A stretch of 64,000 bases of DNA from Pseudomonas lundensis (GCF_001042985.1 NZ_JYKY01000002.1:186001-250000); one strand, 5' to 3'. Counted from the stretch's first letter, positions 38,882-48,924 are shown. Program-made: numbers and translations. The notes: generated by a model not told the origin, from the sequence alone.

Positions 38882-40708
38882 TCAGGGTTGCCACTGGGTT
38901 TTCTGATGATCAAGCTTGCGGTCCAGGAAGCTGGCGGCGCTGATCAACGCCAGATGCGTCAGCGCCTGGGGCGTGTTGCCCAGATGCCGGGCGTGGCAAT
39001 CGAACTCTTCGGCATACAAGCCCAGCGGGTTGGCATAACGCAGCAACTGTTCGAACTCCAGATGCGCCTTTTCTACCTGTCCGGCTCGCGCCAGACATTC
39101 CACGTACCAGAATGAACAGGCAGCAAACGCCCCTTCGGTGCCTTCAAGGCCGTCCATGACCTCCTCCTCATTCAGATAGCGGTACACCATGCCATCGCGC
39201 ACCAGCGTGCGTTCGATCGCCTGCAAGGTCGCCAGCCAGCGCGGGTCGGTGGCGCCGACAAAACGCACCAGCGGCATCAACAACATGGAGCCGTCCAGCG
39301 CCGTGCCGCCTTTGTATTGCACAAAATGCCCGCGTTCAGCGTCCCAGAAGTTGTCCCAGATATCGGCATGAATGGCCTGACGCGCAGCGTTCCAACGCTC
39401 AAAGGGGGCGGGCAACGAGCGTTTTGACGCCAGGCGGATGGCCCGGTCCAGCGCCACCCAGCACATCAGCCGCGAATGCAGAAAGTGATGCTTCTCGCCG
39501 CGCATCTCCCAAATGCCTACATCTTTCTGATCCCAGACCTCACACACCTCATCAACAAGTTGCGTCACGTGCTGCCAGCCTTCATGGCTGATCGCCTCGC
39601 CGTACTTGTTGGTCAAATACACCGCGTCCAGCAACTCGCCATAGATGTCCAATTGCACTTGATCCACCGCGCCATTGCCCACGCGCACAGGCGTGGCGCC
39701 ACCGTGGCCGGCCAGGTGAGTCAGCTCCCGCTCCGGCAGCTCACGACGACCGTCGATGCCGTACATGATGTTGAGTTTGAGCGGCTGGTCGCAGCCATCC
39801 CCGACACGACCGCGCAACCAGCGCATGAAGTTGTTGGCTTCTTCGACAAAACCGAGTCGGACAAACGCATACACCGTGAAGGAAGCGTCGCGAATCCAGG
39901 TGTAGCGGTAGTCCCAATTGCGCTCGCCGCCGCGGGTTTCGGGCAAGCCAAACGTGGCGGCGGCAATAATCGCCCCCTCTTTGCGAGACGTCAGGAGTTT
40001 GAGCGCCAGTGCCGAGCGGTTAATCATCTCGCGCCAGCGCCCGCGGTAGGTCGACTGTGCAATCCACTGCCGCCAAAACTGCACCGTGTGCTGCAACGCC
40101 AAATCGCTGCTGCCCACACGGACACGCGGATCTTGAGCCGCGCCCAGGACAAACTCGGCGGTCTGCCCTTGCGCCAACGCGAACGTACTGCACGCCGCCT
40201 GATGCTCAACGCTCAACGGCTGGCTGGCTGCCAGGCGCAACGCCGGTTGGCCAGAGGCCTCAAACCACACATCCGCGCCCTCTACTCGGGCGTGGGTGTC
40301 TGCACGGGCGTAGTCATGACGCACCGCGCAGCGCAACGTGAAAGTCGCCCGGCCACTGACCACCCGCACCCGGCGCATCAGTACGGGCAACTCATCGGCA
40401 CAATCACTGACGGGCAACAGGTCAGTGACCTCCACCACCGCCTCGTTGTCCAGCCAGCGGGTCAGCAGAACATTGGTGTCCGGCAGGTAGATCTGTTCAC
40501 GCCGGGCGTCGGGCATGTCCGGTGCCAACTGAAAGATGCCCGCCTCAGGGCTGTCGAGCAACGCGCAGAAGAGGGACGGACTGTCGAACTCCGGCCAGCA
40601 GAAAAAATCCACACTGCCCTTGTCATTCACCAGCGCGGCGGTGCGCATGTCGCCAATGATGCCGTGGGCTTCGATGTGACTTTGGGTGTCGGTATCGGGT
40701 TTAACCAT
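38882..40708 (-). CDS. Glycoside hydrolase family 15 protein
   Basis: 608 residues from MVKPDTDTQS; the start lies within the end of the upstream SDR gene (8-bp overlap). An N-terminal beta-sandwich (about 15-220) precedes an (alpha/alpha)6 barrel. RYTWIRDASF and the acidic residues in VGIWEMRGE and EGTEGAF fit the GH15 catalytic acid and base. Bacterial members act as glucoamylases, glucodextranases or trehalases; the specificity cannot be read here. No signal peptide. Coupling to a glucose-dehydrogenase-like SDR suggests that released glucose is the substrate of its partner. Confidence 0.88.
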   Translation of the reverse strand: MVKPDTDTQSHIEAHGIIGDMRTAALVNDKGSVDFFCWPEFDSPSLFCALLDSPEAGIFQLAPDMPDARREQIYLPDTNVLLTRWLDNEAVVEVTDLLPVSDCADELPVLMRRVRVVSGRATFTLRCAVRHDYARADTHARVEGADVWFEASGQPALRLAASQPLSVEHQAACSTFALAQGQTAEFVLGAAQDPRVRVGSSDLALQHTVQFWRQWIAQSTYRGRWREMINRSALALKLLTSRKEGAIIAAATFGLPETRGGERNWDYRYTWIRDASFTVYAFVRLGFVEEANNFMRWLRGRVGDGCDQPLKLNIMYGIDGRRELPERELTHLAGHGGATPVRVGNGAVDQVQLDIYGELLDAVYLTNKYGEAISHEGWQHVTQLVDEVCEVWDQKDVGIWEMRGEKHHFLHSRLMCWVALDRAIRLASKRSLPAPFERWNAARQAIHADIWDNFWDAERGHFVQYKGGTALDGSMLLMPLVRFVGATDPRWLATLQAIERTLVRDGMVYRYLNEEEVMDGLEGTEGAFAACSFWYVECLARAGQVEKAHLEFEQLLRYANPLGLYAEEFDCHARHLGNTPQALTHLALISAASFLDRKLDHQKTQWQP

Positions 40709-41501
40709 TGCCACGGAACTCCGGATAAAGGCTCATGCCGCCATCAATAAACAACGTGCTGCCCACCACGTAATCGGACATATCGCTGGCCAGCCACACC
40801 ACCGCGTTGGCCACCTCCTCGGCCTCGCCTACGCGGCCGTAGGGGATCAACTTCAGGAGCGCCTGTTCAGCTTCGCCTTCAGTCACATCACGGTTGATGG
40901 CCGTACGGATCGCCCCCGGCGCAATGCCATTGATGCGGATTTTGTGATGGCTGACTTCTTGCGCCAGACTGCGCATGAGCATGTCCACCCCGCCTTTGGA
41001 GGTTGCGTAATTCACATGCCCGGCCCAGGGAATCACCTGGTGCACCGAACTCATGTGAATAATCTTGCCTGCCGCCCGCGACACCCCTTCGCGAATGCCC
41101 TGACGCCTGAAGATCCGCAGCGCCGACCGCGCGCACAGAAACTGCCCGGTCAGGTTGACACCGATGACGGCGTTCCATTGCTCCAGCGTCATGTCGACTG
41201 CCGGGGCGTCCTGCTGAATGCCCGAATTGGCCAGCAGAATGTCCAGGTACCCGAACGCCTCCAGCGTCTGCTCGAACAAACGCTCCACGTCCGCCTCTTT
41301 CGACACATCCCCGCCCAGAGCAATCGCCCTGCCCCCGGCCGCCTTGATCTCGGCCGCCAACGCCTGCGCGGGTTCCGCCTGCGCGTTGTAATGCACCACC
41401 ACCGCCGCACCGGCCGCCGCCAGCGCCCGGGCACTGGCCGCGCCAATCCCGGAACTGCCGCCAGTGACCAGCGCCACCTGTTGCGCGAGAGAAATTTGCA
41501 T
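40701..41501 (-). CDS. SDR oxidoreductase, glucose-1-dehydrogenase-like
   Basis: 266 residues from MQISLAQQVA. NAD(P) loop TGGSSGIG, NSG, catalytic Ser in HMSSVHQ and YATSK are present. The C-terminal DGGMSLYPEF closely resembles the ending of Bacillus-type glucose 1-dehydrogenases. Translationally coupled to the GH15 gene by an 8-bp overlap. The substrate assignment is by resemblance only. Confidence 0.82.
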   Translation of the reverse strand: MQISLAQQVALVTGGSSGIGAASARALAAAGAAVVVHYNAQAEPAQALAAEIKAAGGRAIALGGDVSKEADVERLFEQTLEAFGYLDILLANSGIQQDAPAVDMTLEQWNAVIGVNLTGQFLCARSALRIFRRQGIREGVSRAAGKIIHMSSVHQVIPWAGHVNYATSKGGVDMLMRSLAQEVSHHKIRINGIAPGAIRTAINRDVTEGEAEQALLKLIPYGRVGEAEEVANAVVWLASDMSDYVVGSTLFIDGGMSLYPEFRGNG

Positions 41502-42396
41502 GAGTGTCAGCACCTGTTTGTGAGTGGGCTTGGAGTGCTGACTGGTAGAAGCAGGCAGGAGTTCAATGCGCTATCAGCGCCACGTACTCACCGCGCAGCC
41601 CGTTACACGCGTGGGAATTTAAATAACGGCTTAAACACTCAACGCTGAATATTTAAAGCCTACAGAGGCGTTAAGCCACAAGAAAATACCCATTTCATAC
41701 TTCACCAGACTATAACTTCAGAAAACTAAAAACCAGACCCGATCATATTTAAAACGAACATTGAAAAACCATTAATCACCCTACAACCCACACACCGCAC
41801 ACTTATTGTTCAGCCATATCAATAACGACAACAACACCCCCTAATAATATCGATACACACTTAGAACCCAACACATAAATAAGCGCTAACACTTATGATC
41901 CACGGTGTAGCCACAACAAGACCTTCGATATAAGGCGAACATTATATGAGCGTGTCAGGGCGGTTATAAGCGCAGGTAGATTGATCGTGCCTTGTGCCGA
42001 CACACTACAATAATGATTGGAATGATCAAGAAAAAAGGTATTGAGTGCTGTGATCGCTTGCAGGCAATGATAGTTGAGGATGGCAAAAATTCTGGCAGGC
42101 CAACATAACTAACTGAATTTAACTGACCTCACGACGGCCAATTCAGAAACTGCCAGCTCACATCTGGACTTCTACATCTGAAACTCCTAATAACTAGGTC
42201 GAGCCCGAGTCAGGACAGTAGCCTGACTAACCTGAGCAGTCGTTTATCTTCGAATTAACTTTTCACTGCGCCAAACCGCATGACCCCTTCCCTGCACAAC
42301 TGCTGTTCCGTTTGAGGCCTTAATGGGCGGACCCGCGCTTCGTATAGTGGCTTGCACCTGTACCCGTTATGCCACTCACAAGAAGAAGGGGTTTGC
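41502..42396. other. AT-rich gene-free region
   Basis: About 900 bases with no credible gene; the longest initiating frames are around 30 codons (for example 42013-42111). From 41640 to 41960 the sequence is AT-rich, and the plus strand is strikingly poor in G and rich in A and C between about 41730 and 41900 (several ACAAC runs). Promoters for the bicupin gene and the SDR must lie here. The rest may be a decayed insert or hold a small RNA; no terminator or tRNA-like fold was recognised. Confidence 0.5.
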
Positions 42397-43338
42397 ATGA
42401 ATAGCCTGAACGCCTCACTGCACCACGTCGATCTGCTGGATGCCGAGCATGACGCTGAATATTTCGAATACAGCAAGGCCGCGAATCCGATCAGTGCCGG
42501 GTTGATTTCGCGTATTCCTTACCAGAACTTTCCATCCTCGCTGTATGACACTGGCCCTAGCCGTCTTGTCCCTTTAGACCTGAGTGAGGCACTGGGCTGC
42601 GAAGGGCCGGCAACCGGGCCGGGGCTGCTGGCGAATTTTATCCGGCTCAATGCCGGTGACCACCTAACCTTAGCCCCCACGGCGACGTCCCAGGTGTTGT
42701 ATGTCATCGCCGGACGCGGTGAGTTGGTGCAAGGCGATGTGGCGTTTGAATGGGAAAAAGGCTGCTTTATTGCCGTGCCGGGGCTGGAAGAGCTGCAACT
42801 GAGTGCCCATGAAGATGCACGTTTTTATTACGTTCACGATGAGCCGCTGTTGCGTTATCTGGGCGTCACGCCCACCCAACAGCACTTCAGCGCCACGCTG
42901 TACCCGGCCCAAACAGCCAACGCCAAGCTGCGTGAGGCGGCGGATGACCCACGGGCGCAGGACCGGAGCCGGATCAGTATCTTGCTGGGCAATCGGCATT
43001 TTCCCCAGACACGCACGGTGACCCATGTGTTGTGGGCGATGTACGGGATTTTGCCCGCCGGTTCAGTGCAAAAACCCCATCGCCACCAATCCATTGCACT
43101 GGATTTCATCATTGATTGCCCGGCCGGGTGTTACACCCTGGTGGGCACGGACATCGACGAGAACGGGCAGATCCGTAATCCGACCCGGGTCGACTGGGCG
43201 CCGGGGCTGGCGTTTGTCACGCCGCCCGGTTACTGGCATGCGCACTTCAACGAGTCGGACGATGAGGCCTTTCTGATTCCTATTCAGGACGCAGGCTTGC
43301 AAACCTACCTGCGGGCGCTGGATATCCGTTTCAGCTGA
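42397..43338 (+). CDS. Bicupin-domain protein (gentisate-dioxygenase-like fold)
   Basis: 313 residues from MNSLNASLHH, with AGAAGAAGG before the ATG deciding the start. Two cupin repeats are seen (about residues 90-150 and 215-300). The second has metal-ligand-like His residues in KPHRHQSIALDFI and GYWHAHFNE; the first lacks an obvious His set. This pattern fits a cupin dioxygenase or a binding protein. Convergent with a LysR gene 3 bases away. Substrate unknown. Confidence 0.78.
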   Translation: MNSLNASLHHVDLLDAEHDAEYFEYSKAANPISAGLISRIPYQNFPSSLYDTGPSRLVPLDLSEALGCEGPATGPGLLANFIRLNAGDHLTLAPTATSQVLYVIAGRGELVQGDVAFEWEKGCFIAVPGLEELQLSAHEDARFYYVHDEPLLRYLGVTPTQQHFSATLYPAQTANAKLREAADDPRAQDRSRISILLGNRHFPQTRTVTHVLWAMYGILPAGSVQKPHRHQSIALDFIIDCPAGCYTLVGTDIDENGQIRNPTRVDWAPGLAFVTPPGYWHAHFNESDDEAFLIPIQDAGLQTYLRALDIRFS

Positions 43339-43341
43339 CGC

Positions 43342-44256
43342 TCAGAGCTGCCAATAGGCCGGGCTGCCGACCCGCTCGACCATGAAGTCGATGAAACAGC
43401 GCACCTTGGAGGACACGGTGCGCTTGGGCGGGTACACCAGCCACAGCGACGCAGGCACGTGCGTCGCTTGTACCTGCCACTGCGCAAACCATTGAACCAG
43501 CGCGCCCGAGGCCAGTTGCCCGGCCACCAGCCAGTCGGGCAAGCACGCCACGCCCAACCCTTGTTCGACCGCCCGCAACTGCGCTTCCAGGTCATTGATC
43601 CGCAAAGGCCCCGCCACCGCCACGCGCTGCACCCCGTGGGCAAAACCTTCAGCGGGCACGAAAAACACCTCATCCGGCAGATTGCCATTCAATAACACGC
43701 CACTCAGCTCTTGGGGCGTTGCCGGCGGCGCGTTTTGCCGGGCATAGGCCGCACTGACGCACACCAGCGTACGTTCATTGGCCAGCTTGCGCGCCTTGAG
43801 GGTGGAATCGGGCAAGACCCCGATGCGCACGGCCAGATCAACCCCTGCATTGATCAGGTTCACGTGATGGTCGTCCAGCGTGAGGTCCAGCCGGACTTCG
43901 GGATGGCGCGACATGAACTCACCGAGTACCGGCAGGATGTGCTGGCGGGCGAATGCCGGGGGCAGATTCAGTTTCAACAGGCCACGCGGGTGCTGATTAA
44001 GCGAAGACGTTGCCTGTTTGGCGTGATCCAGCGCGTCGAGTACGCGCAACGCATGGTGCAGGAACGTCTCTCCGCCTTCGGTCAGGCGCAAGGTACGGGT
44101 TGAACGGTTGAACAAGGCAATGCCCAGATCCTGCTCAAGGTCCTTGATGTAACGCGAGACCGTCGAGGCTTTGATCGACAGTTTTTCGGCTGCCCGGGAA
44201 AAATTATTGGCCTGTGCCGCCTCAACAAAAGCACTCAGCGCTGCGAAATAGTCCAT
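43342..44256 (-). CDS. LysR-family regulator
   Basis: 304 residues. Helix-turn-helix NFSRAAEKLSIKASTVSRYI at the N-terminus, then an effector domain (LDLTLDDHHVNLINAGVDLAVRIG) of the DNA-binding subgroup close to DmlR/PecT-type regulators. It is divergent from nrdB, but nrdB has its own NrdR-like sites, so its target may be the neighbouring bicupin gene or something elsewhere. Confidence 0.9.
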   Translation of the reverse strand: MDYFAALSAFVEAAQANNFSRAAEKLSIKASTVSRYIKDLEQDLGIALFNRSTRTLRLTEGGETFLHHALRVLDALDHAKQATSSLNQHPRGLLKLNLPPAFARQHILPVLGEFMSRHPEVRLDLTLDDHHVNLINAGVDLAVRIGVLPDSTLKARKLANERTLVCVSAAYARQNAPPATPQELSGVLLNGNLPDEVFFVPAEGFAHGVQRVAVAGPLRINDLEAQLRAVEQGLGVACLPDWLVAGQLASGALVQWFAQWQVQATHVPASLWLVYPPKRTVSSKVRCFIDFMVERVGSPAYWQL

Positions 44257-44352
44257 GTCAGGCCTGCACTAAGGAAAAGTCGCCAAAGGCTATCAGATTC
44301 ACCCGTTGGATCGTGCAAACCGCCGGGGAATTTCGGGTTGACCCTTCGGGGC

Positions 44353-44402
44353 ATCGACTATATGGTGTGCCAAGAAACACAAAGACACACTACATGATGT
44401 GT
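44353..44402. promoter_or_regulatory. Candidate pair of NrdR boxes upstream of nrdB
   Basis: The 16-mer at 44387-44402 matches the NrdR consensus (acaCwAtATaTwGtgt) at 13 of 16 positions. A weaker copy (11 of 16) lies at 44353-44368, 34 bases away. Tandem boxes about three helix turns apart are the usual NrdR arrangement. Confidence 0.55.
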
Positions 44403-44475
44403 TTTTAGCGTTTGACTCACTCTATTCCACGAGCTTGTTCGTGGCCGTACCCGCCTCCCCCGAAAGGAAACCCCT

Positions 44476-45708
44476 ATGTTGAATTGGGACAGTTCTGACA
44501 ACGAAGCCTCTGGCACATCAGCAGTGCGACCCGCCTCGCCTGCGCTGGATGCACTCAACCGCGTCGGCGATCAGGAGGCGGCCAAAGCACGTCAGGCGAC
44601 AGCTGACGATACACCCGCCACGCTGCGCGCCAAGGCCGCGCTGAACCAACTGGACATCGCAGAAGGCCTGGCCGAACTGGAAGGCGCCTCTGCACGGGTA
44701 GCGGTCGATGAAAAACGCATGATCAACTGCCGCGCCGACCTCAATCAGTTGGTGCCGTTCAAGTACGACTGGGCCTGGCAGAAATACCTGGACGGTTGCG
44801 CGAACCACTGGATGCCGCAAGAAATCAACATGACCGCCGACATCGCCCTCTGGAAAAGCCCTGAAGGGTTGACCGATGACGAGCGCCGCATCGTGATGCG
44901 CAACCTGGGGTTCTTTTCGACGGCCGACTCGCTGGTGGCCAATAACCTGGTGCTGGCGGTGTATCGGTTGATTACCAACCCCGAGTGCCGGCAATACATC
45001 CTGCGCCAGGCCTTTGAAGAGGCGATTCACACCCACGCCTACCAGTACTGCATTGAGTCGCTGGGGATGGACGAAGGCGAAATTTTCAACATGTACCACG
45101 AGATTCCCTCGGTCGCGAAAAAGGCCACCTGGGGTTTGAAGTACACGCGTTCGATCTCCGATCCGACGTTTGAAACCGGTACGGTCGAGAACGACAAAGA
45201 GTTGCTCAAGAACCTGATCGCTTACTACTGCGTGCTGGAAGGTATTTTCTTCTATTGCGGGTTTACCCAGATCCTGTCCATGGGGCGGCGCAACAAAATG
45301 AATGGCGTGGCGGAGCAGTTTCAGTACATCTTGCGCGACGAGTCCATGCACTTGAACTTCGGCATTGATGTGATCAATCAGATCAAACTCGAAAACCCGC
45401 ACTTGTGGGACGCCGAACTTAAAGATGAAGCCGCGCAAATGATCTTGCAGGGCACGCAACTGGAAATCGAATATGCCCGCGACACCATGCCTCGCGGCGT
45501 ATTGGGCATGAATGCGGCCATGATGGAAGACTATTTGAAGTTCATCGCCAACCGCCGCTTGTCCCAGATCGGCTTGAAAGAAGAATACCCCGGCACCACC
45601 AACCCGTTCCCGTGGATGAGCGAAATCATGGACTTGAAGAAAGAAAAGAACTTCTTCGAAACCCGCGTCATCGAGTACCAGACGGGCGGCGCGTTAAGCT
45701 GGGACTGA
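44476..45708 (+). CDS. nrdB: Class Ia ribonucleotide reductase beta subunit
   Basis: 410 residues, close to other Pseudomonas NrdB proteins. AGGAAACCCCT precedes the ATG. The diiron ligands are in [10 protein letters not shown] and DESMHLNFG, with EGIFFYCGF between. It carries the tyrosyl radical that reduces ribonucleotides with NrdA. About 75 N-terminal residues form an extra Ala-rich extension before the ferritin-like core. nrdA is not next to it: the upstream gene is a LysR regulator on the other strand. Confidence 0.95.
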   Translation: MLNWDSSDNEASGTSAVRPASPALDALNRVGDQEAAKARQATADDTPATLRAKAALNQLDIAEGLAELEGASARVAVDEKRMINCRADLNQLVPFKYDWAWQKYLDGCANHWMPQEINMTADIALWKSPEGLTDDERRIVMRNLGFFSTADSLVANNLVLAVYRLITNPECRQYILRQAFEEAIHTHAYQYCIESLGMDEGEIFNMYHEIPSVAKKATWGLKYTRSISDPTFETGTVENDKELLKNLIAYYCVLEGIFFYCGFTQILSMGRRNKMNGVAEQFQYILRDESMHLNFGIDVINQIKLENPHLWDAELKDEAAQMILQGTQLEIEYARDTMPRGVLGMNAAMMEDYLKFIANRRLSQIGLKEEYPGTTNPFPWMSEIMDLKKEKNFFETRVIEYQTGGALSWD

Positions 45709-45754
45709 GCCTATCGGCCCGGTGAGGCCCTCACTTTTTTTCAAACTGATACTT

Positions 45755-46204
45755 ATGTGTAGCCAGAAAATCAAAACCCCGTGCGTGGGGCTGTGCTCAA
45801 CGGTTTTTGGTGACCTTGTGTGCAGGGGATGCAAACGTTTTCATCATGAAATTGTGGGCTGGAACGGGTATTCGGAAACGGACAAACAAGCCGTATTGTG
45901 GCGGCTTGAGCACTTGCTCGACCGTGTTACCCAAGGGTTGGTGGATGTGTTCGACGAGGCCTTGCTCAAGGACCAACTGACCCGGCGCAGGATTCAACTG
46001 CGACCTGAGCATTCCATTTACTACTTGGCGTATCAGGTGATTTGGCGCGGTGCGGACACGATCAAGCGCATCGAAGACTACGGCATACGGCTTGCGCCGC
46101 AAATCCGGGGCATGTCGCTGGTGGACGTTCGGGCTTTGATCGACAAAGAGTTCTTTGTGCTGTCCGAGATGCATTACCAGCGCATCCAGACGCAGGCGCT
46201 TTAA
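45755..46204 (+). CDS. DUF1289 family Cys-rich protein
   Basis: 149 residues from MCSQKIKTPC; a GTG at 45722 is the alternative start. The N-terminal TPCVGLC and VCRGCKRF motifs give four cysteines typical of DUF1289 and probably bind a metal. The rest is helical. It follows nrdB by 46 bases in the same direction and may be co-transcribed. Function unknown. Confidence 0.82.
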   Translation: MCSQKIKTPCVGLCSTVFGDLVCRGCKRFHHEIVGWNGYSETDKQAVLWRLEHLLDRVTQGLVDVFDEALLKDQLTRRRIQLRPEHSIYYLAYQVIWRGADTIKRIEDYGIRLAPQIRGMSLVDVRALIDKEFFVLSEMHYQRIQTQAL

Positions 46205-46225
46205 CACGCGCGGCAGACAGTCAAG

Positions 46226-46257
46226 ACGGTGGGCGCCAGTTGGCTGGCACCCACCGT
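46226..46257. terminator. Hairpin between the DUF1289 gene and hcnC
   Basis: ACGGTGGG, one mismatch, GCCAG / CTGGC, mismatch, CCCACCGT, between convergent genes. Strong stem but no T-run. Confidence 0.55.
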
Positions 46258-46268
46258 TGAGGCGTGTG

Positions 46269-47525
46269 TCAGCCGCCGATGACGTTAGACAGCCTTACCG
46301 GCTGCAGGTCGAAACGGTCTGCCAGAAACGGCGTCACGTCCAGCGGCAAAGGCTCATTGCGCACCAAGGCGTCGAGCATGACGCCGGTGATGGCTGACGT
46401 CAGGATGCCCGTGCGAAAGTGACCGCAGGCATTCAAATACCCCTCCACCCCCGCCATCGGCCCCAGAATCGGCAGTTCATCCGGCGAGCCCGGGCGCAAT
46501 CCTGCCCAGGTGCGCTTGAGGTTGACGTCCTTGAGTTCCGGTATGCAACGCATGGCGCCCTGCACCAGACCGCTGATTTCCGGGAAGGTGGTGGTGACGT
46601 CGAAGCCTTTGTCTTCGGTGGTGCTGCCGATCAGGATTTCACCGTTGTCCTTCTGCGCCAGGTAGCAATCGCTGGTGGTCAGGCAGCCGTTGAGCAACTT
46701 GGGCATGCGCTCGGTGAGCACAATCTGGCCCTTGACCGGGGCCACCGGGATGCTCATGTCAGTGGCCATCACGCTCAATTCGGCCGCCCACGCACCCGCC
46801 GCGTTAATCAGGGTTTTGCTGTGGAACACCCCTTCATTGTCGGTGCGCACGCCGATGACTTTCGAACCCTGGCGCAACACGCCGGTGACGTTGGTGTTGA
46901 AATACAGGTCCACGCCATTTTGGCGAGCGCCTTCGGTGTAGGCGTCCGTGAGGCGGAACGGGCTGACCTGGTGGTCGCACAGAAACTCCAGTGCGCCCAG
47001 GGCATCGTGGCTGACACTCGGCTCCGCCTCGCGCAGCGCGGCCTGGTCGAGCCAGCGCACTTCATGGGCCAAATGCGGAATATGGGCGACGATGTGCTCG
47101 GCGTAGAGGCGGTCTTCGTCGTCATAAATCACGTACTTGAGCCCCGTGCGCTCGAACTTGAAGTCCATGCCGTGTTTTTCTTTGAGCTCCTCATGCAGGC
47201 CCGGGTACAGCGCGTTGGACTGCAAGGCAAAGTCGAAAAAGCAGTCCGGCAGGATGTGCGGCGTGCTGGAGTCCACCACCACTGCAGAGCCCTGGGCTTC
47301 ACGCTTGCGTTCGGCGGACATCATGCGGAAAAAAATCACCCCGCAGCCCAGTCCCACCGACTCGCCGATGGCCCACAGGCCGCCCGCCGAGGCGCGGCTG
47401 GCATTGCCGGGGCGCTTGCAGTCGATCATGGCGATTTTCAGGTCTTTGCGGCGCGACAGGTGATAGGCGATTGAGGCGCCGATCACCCCGCCACCGGCGA
47501 TGACTACGTCATAGGTCTTGATCAT
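46269..47525 (-). CDS. hcnC: Hydrogen cyanide synthase subunit HcnC
   Basis: 418 residues from MIKTYDVVIAGGG, very close to known HcnC lengths. An N-terminal FAD-binding GGGVIGAS motif is followed by a D-amino-acid-oxidase-like fold. The stretch GGLWAIGESVGLGCG and the ending GHFRTGILTSAIT are characteristic of HcnC. With HcnA and HcnB it oxidises glycine to HCN and CO2 at the membrane. It starts one base after the hcnB stop. Related opine or hydroxyproline oxidases are the alternative, but the overall similarity favours HcnC. Confidence 0.9.
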   Translation of the reverse strand: MIKTYDVVIAGGGVIGASIAYHLSRRKDLKIAMIDCKRPGNASRASAGGLWAIGESVGLGCGVIFFRMMSAERKREAQGSAVVVDSSTPHILPDCFFDFALQSNALYPGLHEELKEKHGMDFKFERTGLKYVIYDDEDRLYAEHIVAHIPHLAHEVRWLDQAALREAEPSVSHDALGALEFLCDHQVSPFRLTDAYTEGARQNGVDLYFNTNVTGVLRQGSKVIGVRTDNEGVFHSKTLINAAGAWAAELSVMATDMSIPVAPVKGQIVLTERMPKLLNGCLTTSDCYLAQKDNGEILIGSTTEDKGFDVTTTFPEISGLVQGAMRCIPELKDVNLKRTWAGLRPGSPDELPILGPMAGVEGYLNACGHFRTGILTSAITGVMLDALVRNEPLPLDVTPFLADRFDLQPVRLSNVIGG

Positions 47526-47526
47526 G

Positions 47527-48924
47527 TCAGGCATCCTTGCAGGCATTGGTGAAGGCCGAAAATGGCACGGGTTCCAGCGGGAAGCGCGGGCGCAACCAGC
47601 CCACATCCTGGCGCCCGGTGGCGTCGCGCAGACGGTCGCTGCAATAGCCGACGCACATGCGCCCCTGGCAATCGCCCATGCTGACCCGGGTGCGCATTTT
47701 CAATCCGGCCATGTCTTGCACTCCCTGACTCAGGGCCAGGTCGATGTCGGTGCGGGTGACGTGCTCGCAACGGCACACCACCGTGTCGGCCTGTGGCAAG
47801 TCAATCTGACGGGTGCCGCGCTGGGTGTAACGGTCAATCCCGCCGCGAAAGCGCACGATGGTGTTGAGCTTGCTCAGGTAGGCCCGCCGCTGATCGAGGG
47901 CCTGCTGTTCGCTGAGCACCTCGCGCTGCATCAGGATCGAGAGGGCCGCGATGCGTCCGGTCAGCATGGCAGCTTCACCGCCACGCAGGCCGGTGACGTC
48001 CCCTGCCAGGTGAATCGCCGGCTGGCTGCTTTGCTGCCAGTTGTTGGCGGTGGCCGCCAGATAGCCGTCCACGTTGTAGGCGTGTTCCAGCCCCATTTGC
48101 TGGGTGAGCTGGGTACGCGGAATGAAGCCGTAGCCCACCGCCAGGGTGCGAGCTGTCACTGTCTGAGCCTTGCTCAGGTCTGCCTGCCAGTGGCTGTCGT
48201 AGGGCGCCACCTTGACCGTTTGCACCTCACCGTCGCCCATGGCCTCAACCACACCCCAGCCATACCGCACGGTAATGCCATGGCGCTTGAGGTACACCAG
48301 CATGCTCAGGCCATCGAGGAACAGTTGCGGCTGATTGAGCAGCGCGAGGCTTTCTTTGGCGATGCGGCCGAACTCACAGGCTTCATACACGCCGGCCACT
48401 TCCACGCCCGCCGCGTGCAATTGGCAGGCGACCAACATTAACAGCGGCCCTGTACCGGTTATCAACACCGGGCCTTTGGGCTTGACCACACCGCTTTTGA
48501 TTTGCAGTTGCAGACCGCCGAGCATGATCACGCCGGGGGTGGTCCAGCCCGGAAAAGGCACGCTGCGCTCATGGCAGCCTGCCGACAGCAGTAACTGCGG
48601 GAAGGCGATTTCCTGCACCTGCTCGTTAGCATCCAGCAGTTGCAGGCGCTGTACGCCCTGACCGCCAATCACCCGATGGTTGAGCCGCACATCGACATGC
48701 CGGGCAATCGCGGCGAATTCATCATGCAACGTGTGCAGGGCTTGCTTGTAACGCTCGCCCAAATAGTCGAGTTCCACGCCTTCGCGCAGCGGCCCGCGAT
48801 AAACCACACCGCCCAGGCGCGAGGCTTCTTCCAGCAAGGTGCTCTGCACACCGTGCTGCGCCAGTTCAATGGCAGCCGACATGCCGGCCGGGCCACCACC
48901 GACGATCACAGGATTAAGGCTCAT
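47527..48924 (-). CDS. hcnB: Hydrogen cyanide synthase subunit HcnB
   Basis: 465 residues. N-terminal FAD motif GGGPAGMSAA and a second nucleotide-binding ITGTGPLLM (about residues 155-163). A C-terminal BFD-like [2Fe-2S] segment carries four cysteines, CRC and GDCQGRMCVGYC. It passes electrons between the HcnC flavin and HcnA. The start shares ATGA with the hcnA stop (4-bp overlap). Confidence 0.9.
   Translation of the reverse strand: MSLNPVIVGGGPAGMSAAIELAQHGVQSTLLEEASRLGGVVYRGPLREGVELDYLGERYKQALHTLHDEFAAIARHVDVRLNHRVIGGQGVQRLQLLDANEQVQEIAFPQLLLSAGCHERSVPFPGWTTPGVIMLGGLQLQIKSGVVKPKGPVLITGTGPLLMLVACQLHAAGVEVAGVYEACEFGRIAKESLALLNQPQLFLDGLSMLVYLKRHGITVRYGWGVVEAMGDGEVQTVKVAPYDSHWQADLSKAQTVTARTLAVGYGFIPRTQLTQQMGLEHAYNVDGYLAATANNWQQSSQPAIHLAGDVTGLRGGEAAMLTGRIAALSILMQREVLSEQQALDQRRAYLSKLNTIVRFRGGIDRYTQRGTRQIDLPQADTVVCRCEHVTRTDIDLALSQGVQDMAGLKMRTRVSMGDCQGRMCVGYCSDRLRDATGRQDVGWLRPRFPLEPVPFSAFTNACKDA

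Noticed and set aside
42013..42111. A small frame of about 31 codons in the AT-rich island
   Set aside because: No clear ribosome-binding site and no recognisable sequence; too short to support.
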